Source: Saprospiraceae bacterium (lineage in GTDB: Bacteria > Bacteroidota > Bacteroidia > Chitinophagales > Saprospiraceae). From it: a DNA stretch of 34,216 nt. Below are positions 8,513-18,100 of this stretch, in pieces. The stretch covers positions 1 to 34,216 of the forward strand of contig JALVEE010000119.1 of NCBI GenBank assembly GCA_027008645.1, in the 5' to 3' direction. A program made the position numbers and the translations under genes. Within the stretch, counting starts at the first letter, position 1; the number at the start of each line of letters is the position of its first letter. Below the pieces are notes generated by a model. That model searched no databases. It worked only from the letters and a program-made list of their open reading frames with translations, and was not told the origin of the DNA.

Positions 8513-10450
8513 TTATTTCGCAACTACAAATTTCTTTGATAATAATTTATCTTTTGTAAATATTGTGAAAATATAAGTTCCGGTAGGAAGATTGTTTGTG
8601 TAGAAATTAAATGTACCTCTATTCAAATCTTTAACAGTTCTCATGTCAATGATTTGACCGTTTATATCATGAATAACCATAGTGGCTTTTTCAATATTTT
8701 TTTGGAAATCAACGTCAACTGTTAGCCTATCTCTTACTGGATTTTCTTTGATAATCACAGTATTTTCAGGCAATAAATCCTCCTCATCAATACTTTCAGG
8801 GAATGGTACAACTAATTTGAGTAATAATCCCATATGCCATCCACCTCCTGTGGATCCGGAAAATCGACTAAACCCACCATCAGAGGTATATAGTAGATAT
8901 TCAAGTTGTCCACTAAAATAATACCTAGGATATACACTATATTTGTTGTCTATTCCTTGATAATAAGTCTGATCTGTTCCCCATCTTGCCGCGATTAAAT
9001 ATTTTGAATTAGGTTCCAAAGCAATATCCTTGTCATCATCTCCATTGTACAGCGGTGTTATAAACTCGCTATACTCAACTACTGTATCAAAATGTTCAGC
9101 AGAATATCCAATACTCTCCATTTGTGGATTTGGTTTATTGTCCACAACTAAGCCCTCTCCACTTAGATTCTGTAAAAGAGGTAAGATTGTATCAGCTAGT
9201 TTTAAAACAGATACATCTGTATCGAATACTAGTGTGTCATCCTGTTCTCCTATTGCTAATGACATTGTTACATCAGTGGCTACAATACTAACATAATCAT
9301 TATCAGCCCAATCACCGGTTCTGTAATGGTTAACATTATACTCTTCTTTTTCTTCACCTATTTTTATATAAGATTCAGTATCATCGTCATTTGTTGTTAA
9401 TGCATTGGTATATAAACGACCATTATCAACTTTTTTCACCAACATGTTACCTGTTACATCGAAGTATTGGATAAAACGTTTCCAAGCATCTGTGGCGGCG
9501 CTATCAACAAAAATATCATAAACTGCTGCGTAATGACCAGTATCCATGTCCGTACTTGGCATAAAAGAACTAAATTCAATTGTATCTGTTTCTCCCGTAG
9601 CGATGTCAAATTTCACACTATCAGTATGGTATGTTGTTGATGTCGATGTATTGACTAAAGTGACTTTTCCTAAGATATCTTTAGACTCTGAACCACCTTT
9701 GTTTTGAACCTCCATAATAAAATAGAAAGAATCTGCTGCTATGAAAGCTTGGGGCGTATTAAAGAATTGTGGAGGAAACCAAGTTCCTGTTATCTGAGGA
9801 TCGGCTTTAGGACTATCAATAACATAAACATCATCAATTACCCAAAAATAAAAACACCTGTTGTCTTGTGGATTAGGAGCAAAAACAAATCTAAATCTAA
9901 CATCCGGTTGATTCTTTGCAAAATTGGTAATATCAATTAATTTTACATCATCATCACTTGTTTCATCGTTATAGGAATAATCCGGATTTACATTTCCAAC
10001 TGATTCCCAATTTTCACCACCATCTACCGAAACTTCTAAAGAAGTAATTGATGCAAAATTTCTAAAATACTGATTGAACTGTACCCAAACAGATTCGTGA
10101 CCTACACATGAAAATGCTGGTGATTCTAAATATCCTGTATGAGGTGTTGGAGCGATTTTATTGTAACCGTAATAATCGGAGTCAAATGTTGCTGCTCCAT
10201 TTGCAACGGATGGAGATTGGATTGGGCCTCTGTTTCCAAAATAATTTCCCTTGTCTGCTGCTCCATTTTCTTTCCATTCCCAAAGAGCATTTTCAGGCTC
10301 ACCATATGTAGTCCAATCATTTAAACCACCGTCAAATTCACTGTTTTTATCTCCGGGGCCTCCCCAAATATAGGTTTGAGATACTCCTATTTGTCCAAGT
10401 AGAACCATAGTTAGAAAGGTAAATACGAATTTTGTAAAATGTTTTTTCAT
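8513..10450 (-). CDS. Secreted T9SS cargo protein with jelly-roll-like N-terminal domain
   Basis: 645-residue secreted protein of unknown function. A signal peptide (1 to about 24, ending VGVSQ-like at GQIGVSQ) is followed by a beta-rich region (about 25-215). The motifs LESPAFSCVG, LEVSVDGGENWESVG and WVIDDVYV there are typical of MAM or concanavalin-like folds in Bacteroidota surface proteins. A CARDB/Ig-like segment with alternating TDSVKF and GETDTIEF strands follows (about 215-330). The last 80 residues (ENPVRDRLTVDV, IHDINGQII, LPTGTYIFTIFTKDKLLSKK) are a type A T9SS C-terminal sorting domain, so the mature protein should cross the outer membrane and be attached or released. No catalytic motif was recognised; adhesion or substrate binding is a guess. 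It has its own promoter and terminator. Confidence 0.88.
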   Translation of the reverse strand: MKKHFTKFVFTFLTMVLLGQIGVSQTYIWGGPGDKNSEFDGGLNDWTTYGEPENALWEWKENGAADKGNYFGNRGPIQSPSVANGAATFDSDYYGYNKIAPTPHTGYLESPAFSCVGHESVWVQFNQYFRNFASITSLEVSVDGGENWESVGNVNPDYSYNDETSDDDVKLIDITNFAKNQPDVRFRFVFAPNPQDNRCFYFWVIDDVYVIDSPKADPQITGTWFPPQFFNTPQAFIAADSFYFIMEVQNKGGSESKDILGKVTLVNTSTSTTYHTDSVKFDIATGETDTIEFSSFMPSTDMDTGHYAAVYDIFVDSAATDAWKRFIQYFDVTGNMLVKKVDNGRLYTNALTTNDDDTESYIKIGEEKEEYNVNHYRTGDWADNDYVSIVATDVTMSLAIGEQDDTLVFDTDVSVLKLADTILPLLQNLSGEGLVVDNKPNPQMESIGYSAEHFDTVVEYSEFITPLYNGDDDKDIALEPNSKYLIAARWGTDQTYYQGIDNKYSVYPRYYFSGQLEYLLYTSDGGFSRFSGSTGGGWHMGLLLKLVVPFPESIDEEDLLPENTVIIKENPVRDRLTVDVDFQKNIEKATMVIHDINGQIIDMRTVKDLNRGTFNFYTNNLPTGTYIFTIFTKDKLLSKKFVVAK

Positions 10451-10519
10451 AAGTTTGACTTTTTTAATTTAAAAATATATTTCGTGAATGTAAATAACCA
10501 ATTTCACATTAATTATTGA

Positions 10520-10550
10520 CAAAGATATAGCAATCCTTACTACTTTCCAA
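10520..10550 (-). promoter_or_regulatory. Promoter of the T9SS cargo gene
   Basis: On the minus strand, TTG (10550-10548), a 20-base spacer and TATCTTTG (10527-10520) match the Bacteroidota -33/-7 architecture. The untranslated leader would be about 60 bases. The rest of the divergent gap 10451-10767 is AT-rich; nothing else is supported there except a weak TATCTTG-like box upstream of the plus-strand gene. Confidence 0.65.
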
Positions 10551-10767
10551 GATTTAAATGAAATTTATTTGTTAAAACTACTATCCCTTCTGTGTTAATT
10601 GGTGTTATATTTGATTTTCGTCCCAATGTTTATTGTTTTTTTTGATAGTAACTACTCAGGTAGAATCATTTTGATTGATATTGGTTGAAGAAAACACCAT
10701 TTATTTATATTTAGTATAAATAATTTCATATCTTGCGTTTTTTTAGTATAATATAAAACAGATAAAA

Positions 10768-11580
10768 ATGAAAAAGATTTTAATCAATAGCTTGGTAATC
10801 ATATTTGTAATAGTACTCGGATTTTCTTTTAAGAAAGGGGTGGCTAAAAAAGGACATGATAAGACAGGTTCTCCATTGAGTGACGGAAAATGCTTTAATT
10901 GCCATAAAGCCGGTAAATACGGGGTGTCTTTGGAAATGAAAATATTTGAAGATAGCACTGAAGTACAGAACTATGAACCCGGGCACAGGTATAAACTAAA
11001 ATTTCATATCAAACATACAGGAAATCCCTCGAAATACGGATTTCAATTGACAGCACTTAGTAAAGATAAGAAAAGTGCAGGAAAATTTGAAAATCTTCCA
11101 AGCGGATTTGCTTTGAGGAAACTTAAGGGAGTTGATTATATCGATCATACAAGCCCGAGATCGTTAGAGTTTCTCAATGTTGACTGGGTAGCACCCGACA
11201 GTAATTCAGGGGATGTTACGGTTTATTTCGGAGGTATAGCAGCTAATGGAAATGGGAGTACAAGTGGAGATGGTGCTGCGGTAAATTCATTCAAAATACC
11301 AGATGGGACTTCAAGTTCAAATGACATTGTACATAATAGTGATTTATTTGATATGAATGGAAATATATCTACAGGAGTTATTAATCTCGTTAACTTGAAA
11401 TATTCGGAGTTTACTTATCGGATTATATCAAGAGATGGACTGATTTTAAGAAAAAGCAACCTTGAAACCCCAAATTCAAATACTGTTAGAATCGACATTA
11501 GGGATTTGAAAAATGGTTTGTATTTTATTCAGATGATTTCCGGTAAAGAAATAACTTCAAAATCATTTGTTGTTCTATGA
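10768..11580 (+). CDS. Reeler-like (choice-of-anchor V) T9SS protein with a CxxCH motif
   Basis: 270-residue exported protein. An N-terminal signal segment (1 to about 20) is followed by GKCFNCHKAG, in which C42-x-x-C45-H46 is a formal c-type haem attachment motif. Next is a Reeler-like beta domain (about 50-175; YEPGHRYKLKFHIKH, GFQLTAL, VTVYFGGIAANGNGSTSGD). The C-terminal 75 residues (YRIISRDGLIL, RIDIRDLKNGLYFIQMISGKEITSKSFVVL) form a T9SS sorting domain. Families with this layout usually keep the short CxxCH segment just before the Reeler domain; whether haem is bound is unknown. The gene converges on pduO with only eight bases between stop codons. Role unassigned; a surface or extracellular location is likely. 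Confidence 0.82.
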   Translation: MKKILINSLVIIFVIVLGFSFKKGVAKKGHDKTGSPLSDGKCFNCHKAGKYGVSLEMKIFEDSTEVQNYEPGHRYKLKFHIKHTGNPSKYGFQLTALSKDKKSAGKFENLPSGFALRKLKGVDYIDHTSPRSLEFLNVDWVAPDSNSGDVTVYFGGIAANGNGSTSGDGAAVNSFKIPDGTSSSNDIVHNSDLFDMNGNISTGVINLVNLKYSEFTYRIISRDGLILRKSNLETPNSNTVRIDIRDLKNGLYFIQMISGKEITSKSFVVL

Positions 11581-11588
11581 AAATAGGA

Positions 11589-12125
11589 TCAATCCCAGAT
11601 ATTTTCTTGTACGCCGCTTTCTTTAGCGAGTTTTCTGGACAGTACAAATAGATAATCCGATAGTCTATTGATATATTTTATCAGTGTGGCATATTTATTT
11701 TCTTCATCCGGGATTGCAACTATTCTACGTTCAGCTCTACGGCATACGGTTCTAACGATATGCGTTAGGGAAATCATTTTGGAGCCTGAGGGTAAAATGA
11801 AATTTTTCAATGGCTCTAATTCACTTTCCATAATATCTATTTGTTCTTCCAAAAAAGTGATCTCATTTTCATTGAATGGCCGGATTAATTCAGGTTTATC
11901 AGGATTAGTAGCAAGGATGGCTCCTATGTCGAATAATCTTTTTTGTATTCTCAGAAGTTTATTGTTTGTGTCTTCATTTGTAATCTCTGATATAAGCAGA
12001 CCGATAAATGAATTTAATTCATCAATGGTTCCATAGGCTTCGATCCTGATGTCAGATTTTGACAGTCGCATGCCTCCAAAAAGCGATGTCATACCGCTAT
12101 CTCCTTTTTTTGTATATATCTTCAT
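11589..12125 (-). CDS. pduO: PduO-type ATP:cob(I)alamin adenosyltransferase
   Basis: 178-residue cytosolic enzyme that transfers the adenosyl group of ATP to cob(I)alamin, giving adenosylcobalamin. The N-terminal ATP-binding motif TKKGDSGMTSLFGG (about 5-18), the GTIDELNSFIG helix, RTVCRRAERRIV with the conserved arginines, and YINRLSDYLFVLSRKLA near the end are all present. Length is normal. Its ATG immediately follows the TAA of the methylmalonyl-CoA mutase gene, so the two are very likely translationally coupled and the enzyme loads cofactor for that mutase. Also described as the MMAB family. Confidence 0.94.
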   Translation of the reverse strand: MKIYTKKGDSGMTSLFGGMRLSKSDIRIEAYGTIDELNSFIGLLISEITNEDTNNKLLRIQKRLFDIGAILATNPDKPELIRPFNENEITFLEEQIDIMESELEPLKNFILPSGSKMISLTHIVRTVCRRAERRIVAIPDEENKYATLIKYINRLSDYLFVLSRKLAKESGVQENIWD

Positions 12126-14258
12126 TTATTTATATGCTTCAATTAATACCTTTAGAATTTGGATTGCAGAATCGGGAATGACGGTACCCGGACCAAATAC
12201 ACCGGCGACACCGGCTTCAAACAGAAAATCATAGTCTTTTTTAGGTATTACACCTCCGACGATGAGTAAAATATCATCTCTACCGATTTTTTTCAGTTCA
12301 CTAATCGTTTCCGGAACCAATGTCTTATGACCTGCTGCAAGTGATGATATACCCAGGATATGGACATCGTTTTCAGCTGCTTGTTTTGCTGCTTCAGCCG
12401 GAGTCTGGAACATCGGACCTATATCGACATCAAATCCTATATCTGCGAATGCTGTTGCAATCACTTTTGCTCCTCTATCATGACCGTCTTGACCCAATTT
12501 TGCAATCATTATTCGAGGTCTTCTTCCTACTAATCTCGCAAATTCATCAGCGTATTTTATAGCCTCCATAAAATGTTTATCTTTTTCAATTTCGTGAGAA
12601 TATACCCCGGCGATAGTTTGTGATTTGAAATTATATCTGCCGAATGACTTTTCCATTGCATCAGAAATCTCTCCTAATGTTGCCCTTTCTCTTGCTGCAA
12701 TGACCGCGTATTCCAATAGATTACCTGAATTGTTTTTTGCTACTTGAGCTAGGTTATCCAATGCTTTTTGAGTTTTTTTCTCATCTCTTTGGGACTTGAC
12801 CTTATTGATTCTTTCAATTTGTTTGTTTCGGACTTCCGTATTATCAACTTCCAGAGTATCCAATTCCGTATTATCTTCATATTTGAAAGTGTTCACTCCA
12901 ACTACCAAGCTTTTCCCAGCGTCGATTTTGGCTTGTTTTTTTGCTGCGGCCTCTTCGATTCTCATTTTAGGTATTCCTTTTTCTATTGCTGCAGTCATTC
13001 CACCGTATTTCTCTATTTCTTGGATATGTTTCCACGCTTTATCGACCAACTGTTCTGTGAGCGACTCAATAAAATACGCCCCACCGAAAGGATCAACAGT
13101 CTTTGTGATATCGGTATTTTGTTGGAGTAATTTTTGAGTATCTCTGGCGATTTTAGCTGAAAAATCCGTGGGTAATGCTATCGCTTCATCCAATGCATTT
13201 GTATGCAGGGATTGAGTTCCGCCAAAAGCAGCAGCCATAGCCTCGATTGTAGTTCTTGCGATATTATTAAAAGGATCTTGCTCTGTCAAACTGTATCCTG
13301 AAGTTTGAGAGTGAGTTCTAAGGGCAGTAGATTTAGGGTTTTGGGGATTAAACTGATTTACGATTTTAGCCCAAAGTACCCGTCCTGCTCTCATTTTGGC
13401 TATTTCCATAAAGAAATTCATGCCAATGCCCCAGAAAAATGAAAATCTGGGGGCAAAGCTATCTATCTCAAGTCCGGCTTTAAGCCCTGCTCTTATATAT
13501 TCCAATCCGTCTGCCAGTGTATAAGCCAATTCGATATCTGCCGGTGCTCCTGCTTCATGAATATGGTAACCGCTGATACTTATAGAATTAAATTTGGGCA
13601 TATTCTGTGAAGTATAAGCAAAAATATCTGAAATTATTTTCACTGAGGGTGCCGGAGGATAAATATAAGTATTTCTTACCATAAATTCTTTTAGAATATC
13701 ATTTTGTATGGTTCCTGCAAGAAGTTTCTTGTCAACTCCCTGCTCCTCGGCTGCGACAATATAAAATGCCATAATTGGAATCACCGCTCCGTTCATAGTC
13801 ATGGATACACTCATTTTATCCAAGGGTATTCCGTTAAAAAGTATTTTCATATCCTCGACGGAATCAATTGCAACACCTGCCATACCTACATCTCCTTTCA
13901 CGCGTGGATGATCGGAATCGTACCCCCTGTGAGTCGCTAAGTCAAAAGCTACGGACAATCCTTTTTGACCTGCTTTCAGGTTTTTTTTATAAAACTCATT
14001 TGATTTTTCAGCAGTTGAAAAGCCTGCATATTGTCTTATTGTCCACGGTCTTCCCGTGTACATTGTCGTATATGGACCTCTTAGATATGGTTTAGCTCCC
14101 GACACGTATTTATCATATGGGAGAGCCTTGATATCATCTTTCCGATAGTTTGATTTAATCTTAATACTTTCAGCGGTCTTTGATTTGATTTTGCTTTTGG
14201 AAGAAACTCTACCCAAATTCAAATCAAGTTTATCTTTTTTGAACTTTATTGTTTTCAT
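12126..14258 (-). CDS. mutB: Methylmalonyl-CoA mutase large (catalytic) subunit
   Basis: Adenosylcobalamin-dependent interconversion of methylmalonyl-CoA and succinyl-CoA, linking propionate to the TCA cycle. 710 residues, normal for the large subunit. The catalytic barrel carries [16 protein letters not shown] (about 65-80), [13 protein letters not shown], the CoA-contacting [13 protein letters not shown] with its arginine, and [10 protein letters not shown] with the active-site histidine. The C-terminal B12 domain has DGHDRG (591-596), whose His593 is the base-off cobalt ligand, followed by [12 protein letters not shown] and GGVIP. These residues fit a true methylmalonyl-CoA mutase rather than an isobutyryl- or ethylmalonyl-CoA mutase. 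The basic N-terminal tail (about 1-40) is variable. The small-subunit gene usual just upstream in this phylum is absent here; pduO follows directly. Confidence 0.95.
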   Translation of the reverse strand: MKTIKFKKDKLDLNLGRVSSKSKIKSKTAESIKIKSNYRKDDIKALPYDKYVSGAKPYLRGPYTTMYTGRPWTIRQYAGFSTAEKSNEFYKKNLKAGQKGLSVAFDLATHRGYDSDHPRVKGDVGMAGVAIDSVEDMKILFNGIPLDKMSVSMTMNGAVIPIMAFYIVAAEEQGVDKKLLAGTIQNDILKEFMVRNTYIYPPAPSVKIISDIFAYTSQNMPKFNSISISGYHIHEAGAPADIELAYTLADGLEYIRAGLKAGLEIDSFAPRFSFFWGIGMNFFMEIAKMRAGRVLWAKIVNQFNPQNPKSTALRTHSQTSGYSLTEQDPFNNIARTTIEAMAAAFGGTQSLHTNALDEAIALPTDFSAKIARDTQKLLQQNTDITKTVDPFGGAYFIESLTEQLVDKAWKHIQEIEKYGGMTAAIEKGIPKMRIEEAAAKKQAKIDAGKSLVVGVNTFKYEDNTELDTLEVDNTEVRNKQIERINKVKSQRDEKKTQKALDNLAQVAKNNSGNLLEYAVIAARERATLGEISDAMEKSFGRYNFKSQTIAGVYSHEIEKDKHFMEAIKYADEFARLVGRRPRIMIAKLGQDGHDRGAKVIATAFADIGFDVDIGPMFQTPAEAAKQAAENDVHILGISSLAAGHKTLVPETISELKKIGRDDILLIVGGVIPKKDYDFLFEAGVAGVFGPGTVIPDSAIQILKVLIEAYK

Positions 14259-14303
14259 ATTGCGAAAGTATATTTAATTCAATTAAAATCTTCAATGATT
14301 GCA

Positions 14304-14311
14304 CAAATATA
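14304..14311 (-). promoter_or_regulatory. -7 box for the mutB-pduO operon
   Basis: The minus strand reads TATATTTG followed by TGC, a full TAnnTTTG match 45 bases before the mutB ATG. No convincing -33 TTG was found. Confidence 0.5.
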
Positions 14312-14352
14312 AGTCTTATTTTACTTAATACTAAATAAGGGGTTAAATTTTC

Positions 14353-14495
14353 CCTCAACGGACGCTAAGGTTTCACCAAGTATCGCCATTATAATTGGTC
14401 TTTTTAGCATTTTTTAAAGGAATAATCCATATATAAATCATATAATCATATTAATTATCCCGCAACGGACGCCAAGGTTTCGCTACGTATCGCCA
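14353..14495. repeat. Two direct copies of a 36-bp CGCAACGGACGC-type repeat
   Basis: 14353-14388 and 14460-14495 match at 31 of 36 positions (core CAACGGACGC, AAGGTTTC, GTATCGCCA), offset by 107 bases. No gene lies in 14259-15105; this gap holds these repeats, a palindrome, an inverted repeat copy, a MITE and two promoters. Confidence 0.7.
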
Positions 14496-14622
14496 AGACA
14501 TATATAACCCGGATTATTCATGCTTTTAGCTTTATGTAGATGTAAGGCATCGAAATACGCAGATATATAATTATATTTCAAGTGTTTCGTAACGCAACAG
14601 ATATAAAGATAAAAGCAAACGA

Positions 14623-14646
14623 TACCCCAATTTTGGGGTATTAATT
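14623..14646. repeat. Palindrome TACCCCAATTTTGGGGTA, copy 1
   Basis: Eight-base perfect arms TACCCCAA and TTGGGGTA around TT, followed by TTAATT. The whole 24-base string recurs exactly at 19926-19949. It is an orphan hairpin here, not directly after a gene. Confidence 0.7.
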
Positions 14647-14651
14647 ATAAA

Positions 14652-14699
14652 CCGGCTTCAAAATCACTCCCTATGGTCGTGCTTTCGAGTCCTAAGTCT
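14652..14699 (-). repeat. Inverted copy of the 8345-8390 repeat
   Basis: Read on the minus strand this segment gives GACTTAGGACTCGAAAGCAC, then TAGGGAGTG and TGAAGCCGG, aligning with 8347-8389 apart from small indels. Function unknown. Confidence 0.55.
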
Positions 14700-14789
14700 T
14701 TCTTCAATTTTTTTGAAAATCCATTAAACAAGGAACACCAAATAAAAAAATATTCCAATATTCCATCCTACTTGTAAGAGATGCATTTC

Positions 14790-15050
14790 AGGTGCATTTT
14801 ATTTTTTCGCTTTTTTGCCTCACCGCCCTCTAACTCCCTGTTTCTCCATTCTATTCCGAAACCGGGAGAACCGCTACCCGCATTTTCCTCCACGATGAGT
14901 CGTGGGTTGCTACCTCCCCCTATCATTTTTCGTAACAAAGTGGAGAAAAATTATAAGGGGGAGAGCAGAGCTTTTGCGGGCTGGATGAGGGGGTAGATGT
15001 GCCGAGAATAAAGAAAATTAAACTTTAACGCGAAAAAATGAAATGCACCT
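14790..15050. mobile_element. 261-bp MITE-like element, copy 1
   Basis: Terminal inverted repeats of 21 bp: AGGTGCATTTTATTTTTTCG(C) at 14790-14810, and at 15030-15050 the complement of AGGTGCATTTCATTTTTTCG(C), with one mismatch. The body is 95.8% identical (11 differences in 261) to 20785-21045, in the same orientation. It carries no transposase; the small frame crossing it is not credible as a gene. An extra end-like AGATGCATTTC (14779-14789) abuts the left end, suggesting a nested insertion or terminal duplication. TTGTAAG occurs before that extra end and shortly after the right end, a possible degenerate target duplication. It ends 20 bases before the smc -33 element. Confidence 0.85.
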
Positions 15051-15070
15051 TATTGTAAGCCCTAATACTT

Positions 15071-15098
15071 TTGAATAATTTTATTTTTATTACCTTTG
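15071..15098 (+). promoter_or_regulatory. smc promoter, nearly leaderless
   Basis: TTG (15071-15073), a 17-base spacer and TACCTTTG (15091-15098) fit the Bacteroidota promoter. The smc ATG begins only eight bases after the -7 box, so the transcript would start at or within a few bases of the start codon. Confidence 0.6.
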
Positions 15099-15105
15099 TG
15101 TTTGT

Positions 15106-18100
15106 ATGAGATTGAGAAGTATATATATCAAGGGTTTTAAGAGTTTTTACAAGGAGACTGTAATAAACTTTAACGAAAAGGTGACGGGAGTAGTAGGTCC
15201 TAATGGTTCAGGTAAATCCAATATAGTGGATGCAATCAGATGGGTGCTGGGTGAGCAAAAAACTACGGAATTAAGGCTGGACTCAATGTCAGATGTGCTG
15301 TTTAATGGGACAAGTAAGCGCAAGAAAAGTTCGATGGCACAAGTAACCCTTACTTTCGATAATACTAAAAACTTACTTCCTACCGAATATAATACAGTAG
15401 CTATATCCAGAGTTTTGTACCGAAGCGGGGAAAGTGAATATCGTATAAATGATGTAGCATGTAGATTGAAAGATATTAGGTCATTGTTTATTGACACGGG
15501 TATAGGTTCGGATTCTTATGCGATTATAGCTCTGAATATGGTTGAAGATATTTTGGCAGATAGTAATGGCTCGAGGAGAATGATGGTGGAGCAAGCTTCA
15601 GGTATATCAAAATTCAAAAAAAGGAAGAAAGAGACTTTGGCCAAATTGAAATTGACAAAGGTCGATTTGGACAGAATAGAAGATTTGCTTTTTGAAATAG
15701 AATCCAATCTAAAAGACTTGGAAAAACAAGCGAGAAAAGCTGAGAGATATATTAAAATAAGAGATCAATACAAAGATTTTAATATCAAATTGCAATTATT
15801 GAAATACGACAAGGTTGTTGAGTCTTATCGGGATATTTCCGGCAATATCAAAAATGAATTGACAAATTATCGAACCTTAGAAGTTGATATTGTAAAAAAA
15901 GAAGCTATTCTGGAGAAGTTCAAGAAAGAAATTGTAGAAAGTGAGAAAAGCTTGAGCGAATTTCAAAAAAAGATAAATGACCATTTGGATACTCTTAGAA
16001 AAAATGAGAATGAAAAACAGCTTTTAAAACAAAAATACGGATTTAATAAAAATAAACTTACTGATTTAGAAAAAGCTAAGACGGAAATTCATGATAAACT
16101 AAATGTACTTATTTCTTCGATTGAAAAAATTAAAAATAGGATTGAGGAAGAAAAACTTAAGCTGAAGAATTATCAGAATACATTTGATGAAGCAAACAAA
16201 ATCCACCTTGAAATAAAAACCAAGTATGAAGAAGTTAAATCTTTTGCAGATAAATCCAATATTAAAAGAAAAGAACTTGAAGAACAAAAGTTTCAACTGA
16301 TTAAACATCAAGCTGTTTCACTTAATAATATCGAAAATATCTTAGCTGATAATAATAGAAGAATTGAAAAAATTAAGCGAATTGAAGAAGAATTGGAAAA
16401 GCTGAACAAGGATTATAGCAGTATGGAGGAGCATAAAAATCGCTTATCTAAAGATATTGAGGCGCTTGAACATAAAAAAGAAGAGCGGGCTATTTTACAA
16501 AGAAAGGCTGATGAAGAATTGGAGATTTTGAGACAGAATAAATCAGAATTGGGAAGAAAACTTGATGCTAAAAGAAATGAATACAGATTGGTAAAGAGTA
16601 TGGTGGACAATTTGGAAGGATTTCCTGAATCAATCAAATTTCTCAATAAAAAATGGAATTCGGATATACCTTTGCTTACAGATATTATTTCCACAGATGA
16701 TGAATACAAGATTGCAATCGAAACATACTTGGAGCCTTACTTGAATCATTTTGTTGTAGAGAATAGTTTTGAGGCGAGAGAAGCTATTGGACTATTGAGA
16801 AAAACTCAAAAAGGCAAGGCAAATTTCTTTGTTTTGGATAGAATTAAGAAAATAAAAAAGGCAAAAGGAGTTTCAGATAATTATATTCCTGCTATGGATA
16901 TTGTGGAGTATGATTCAAAATACAAGAAACTTGTTGAGATACTTTTGCAAAACGTTTATGTTTCGATAGTGGAAATGGATGAAGTCTATTCCGGCACTGA
17001 CGATGATGGTGTTGTTATCATTGATAAATCCGGTAGTTTTGTTTCCGGAGGATATATGATTTCAGGTGGTTCGTTGGGATTATTTGAAGGGAAAAAAATC
17101 GGCAGAAAAAAGACTCTTGAAAAATTGAATTCAACGGTTTCAAAGCTCGAAAAAGAATTTAATGAAATATCAACATTATTTGAAAACAAAACAGAACAAC
17201 TGAAACTACTTAAAATCGAGTCAACTGATAGCGGAGTGAATAAAATAAAGAAGGATTTTGATAAAGTCAGTGATTCGCTTCTAAGGATAAAATTTCAAAT
17301 TGAGAATAAAAGCAATACTTTAAAAAATATAAAAAAAGAAATCGATTCAGCTAAGAAAAAAATTGCAGAGTTAAAAGAAACTGAAACAGCAAATAAAGAA
17401 AAAATTAGTCAAATAGAAATTAAATTAAAAGAACTTCTTGATAACTATAATAATAAGGGGGGAGATATTGATATTTTGATGGAAAATCTTTCGCAAGCCT
17501 CAGCCAAAATGAACAATGCTAAAATTGAACTAATACGTCACCAAAATTTGATTTCGACTATTGAACAGGATTTGAATTATAAGATAAGTGACAAATCAAA
17601 TTTGGAAAAACAATTAGACTCGAATAAACAACTCTCAAAAAGTCTGGATGCTGAACAAATCAGTATAGAGCAAAGGCTTGATGAGTTAGAGCAGACACTT
17701 GCAAAACTGTATGAGCTCAAATCTACAAATGAAGAAGATTTGAGTGAAATAGAAAAAGAATTTTTTGAAAAAAGAAATAAAGTAAGTTCACTTGAGTCCG
17801 AGATTTCCAAGCTAAAACATCAATTAACAAAATCCCAATATCTAATAAATCAGCTCAAAGAAAAGAAGCTTGATTTGGATTTTAAGAAAAAAGCTATAAA
17901 CGAAAGACTACGGATTGAGTTCAATATTCAGCTCAAAGATATTTTGAATTACGAGAGAACCGAAATTGATGAGTATGTCCTTGAAGACAAGGTGGGGAAG
18001 CTTAGGAATAGGTTGGACAATTATGGAGAAGTGAATACCTTGGCTGTGGAAGCTTACAATGAGATGAAGGAGAGGTATGAAAATATCAAAAAACAGAGGC

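Noticed and set aside
10108-10324. Short frames on both strands inside the T9SS cargo gene
   Set aside because: Shadows of a well-supported gene.
14353-14495. CRISPR-like repeat
   Set aside because: Only two copies, diverged at 5 of 36 positions and with a 71-base interval; no cas genes in the window.
14781-14996. 71-codon frame inside MITE copy 1
   Set aside because: Both copies differ by substitutions that do not respect codons, and the frame begins in the terminal repeat; treated as non-coding.
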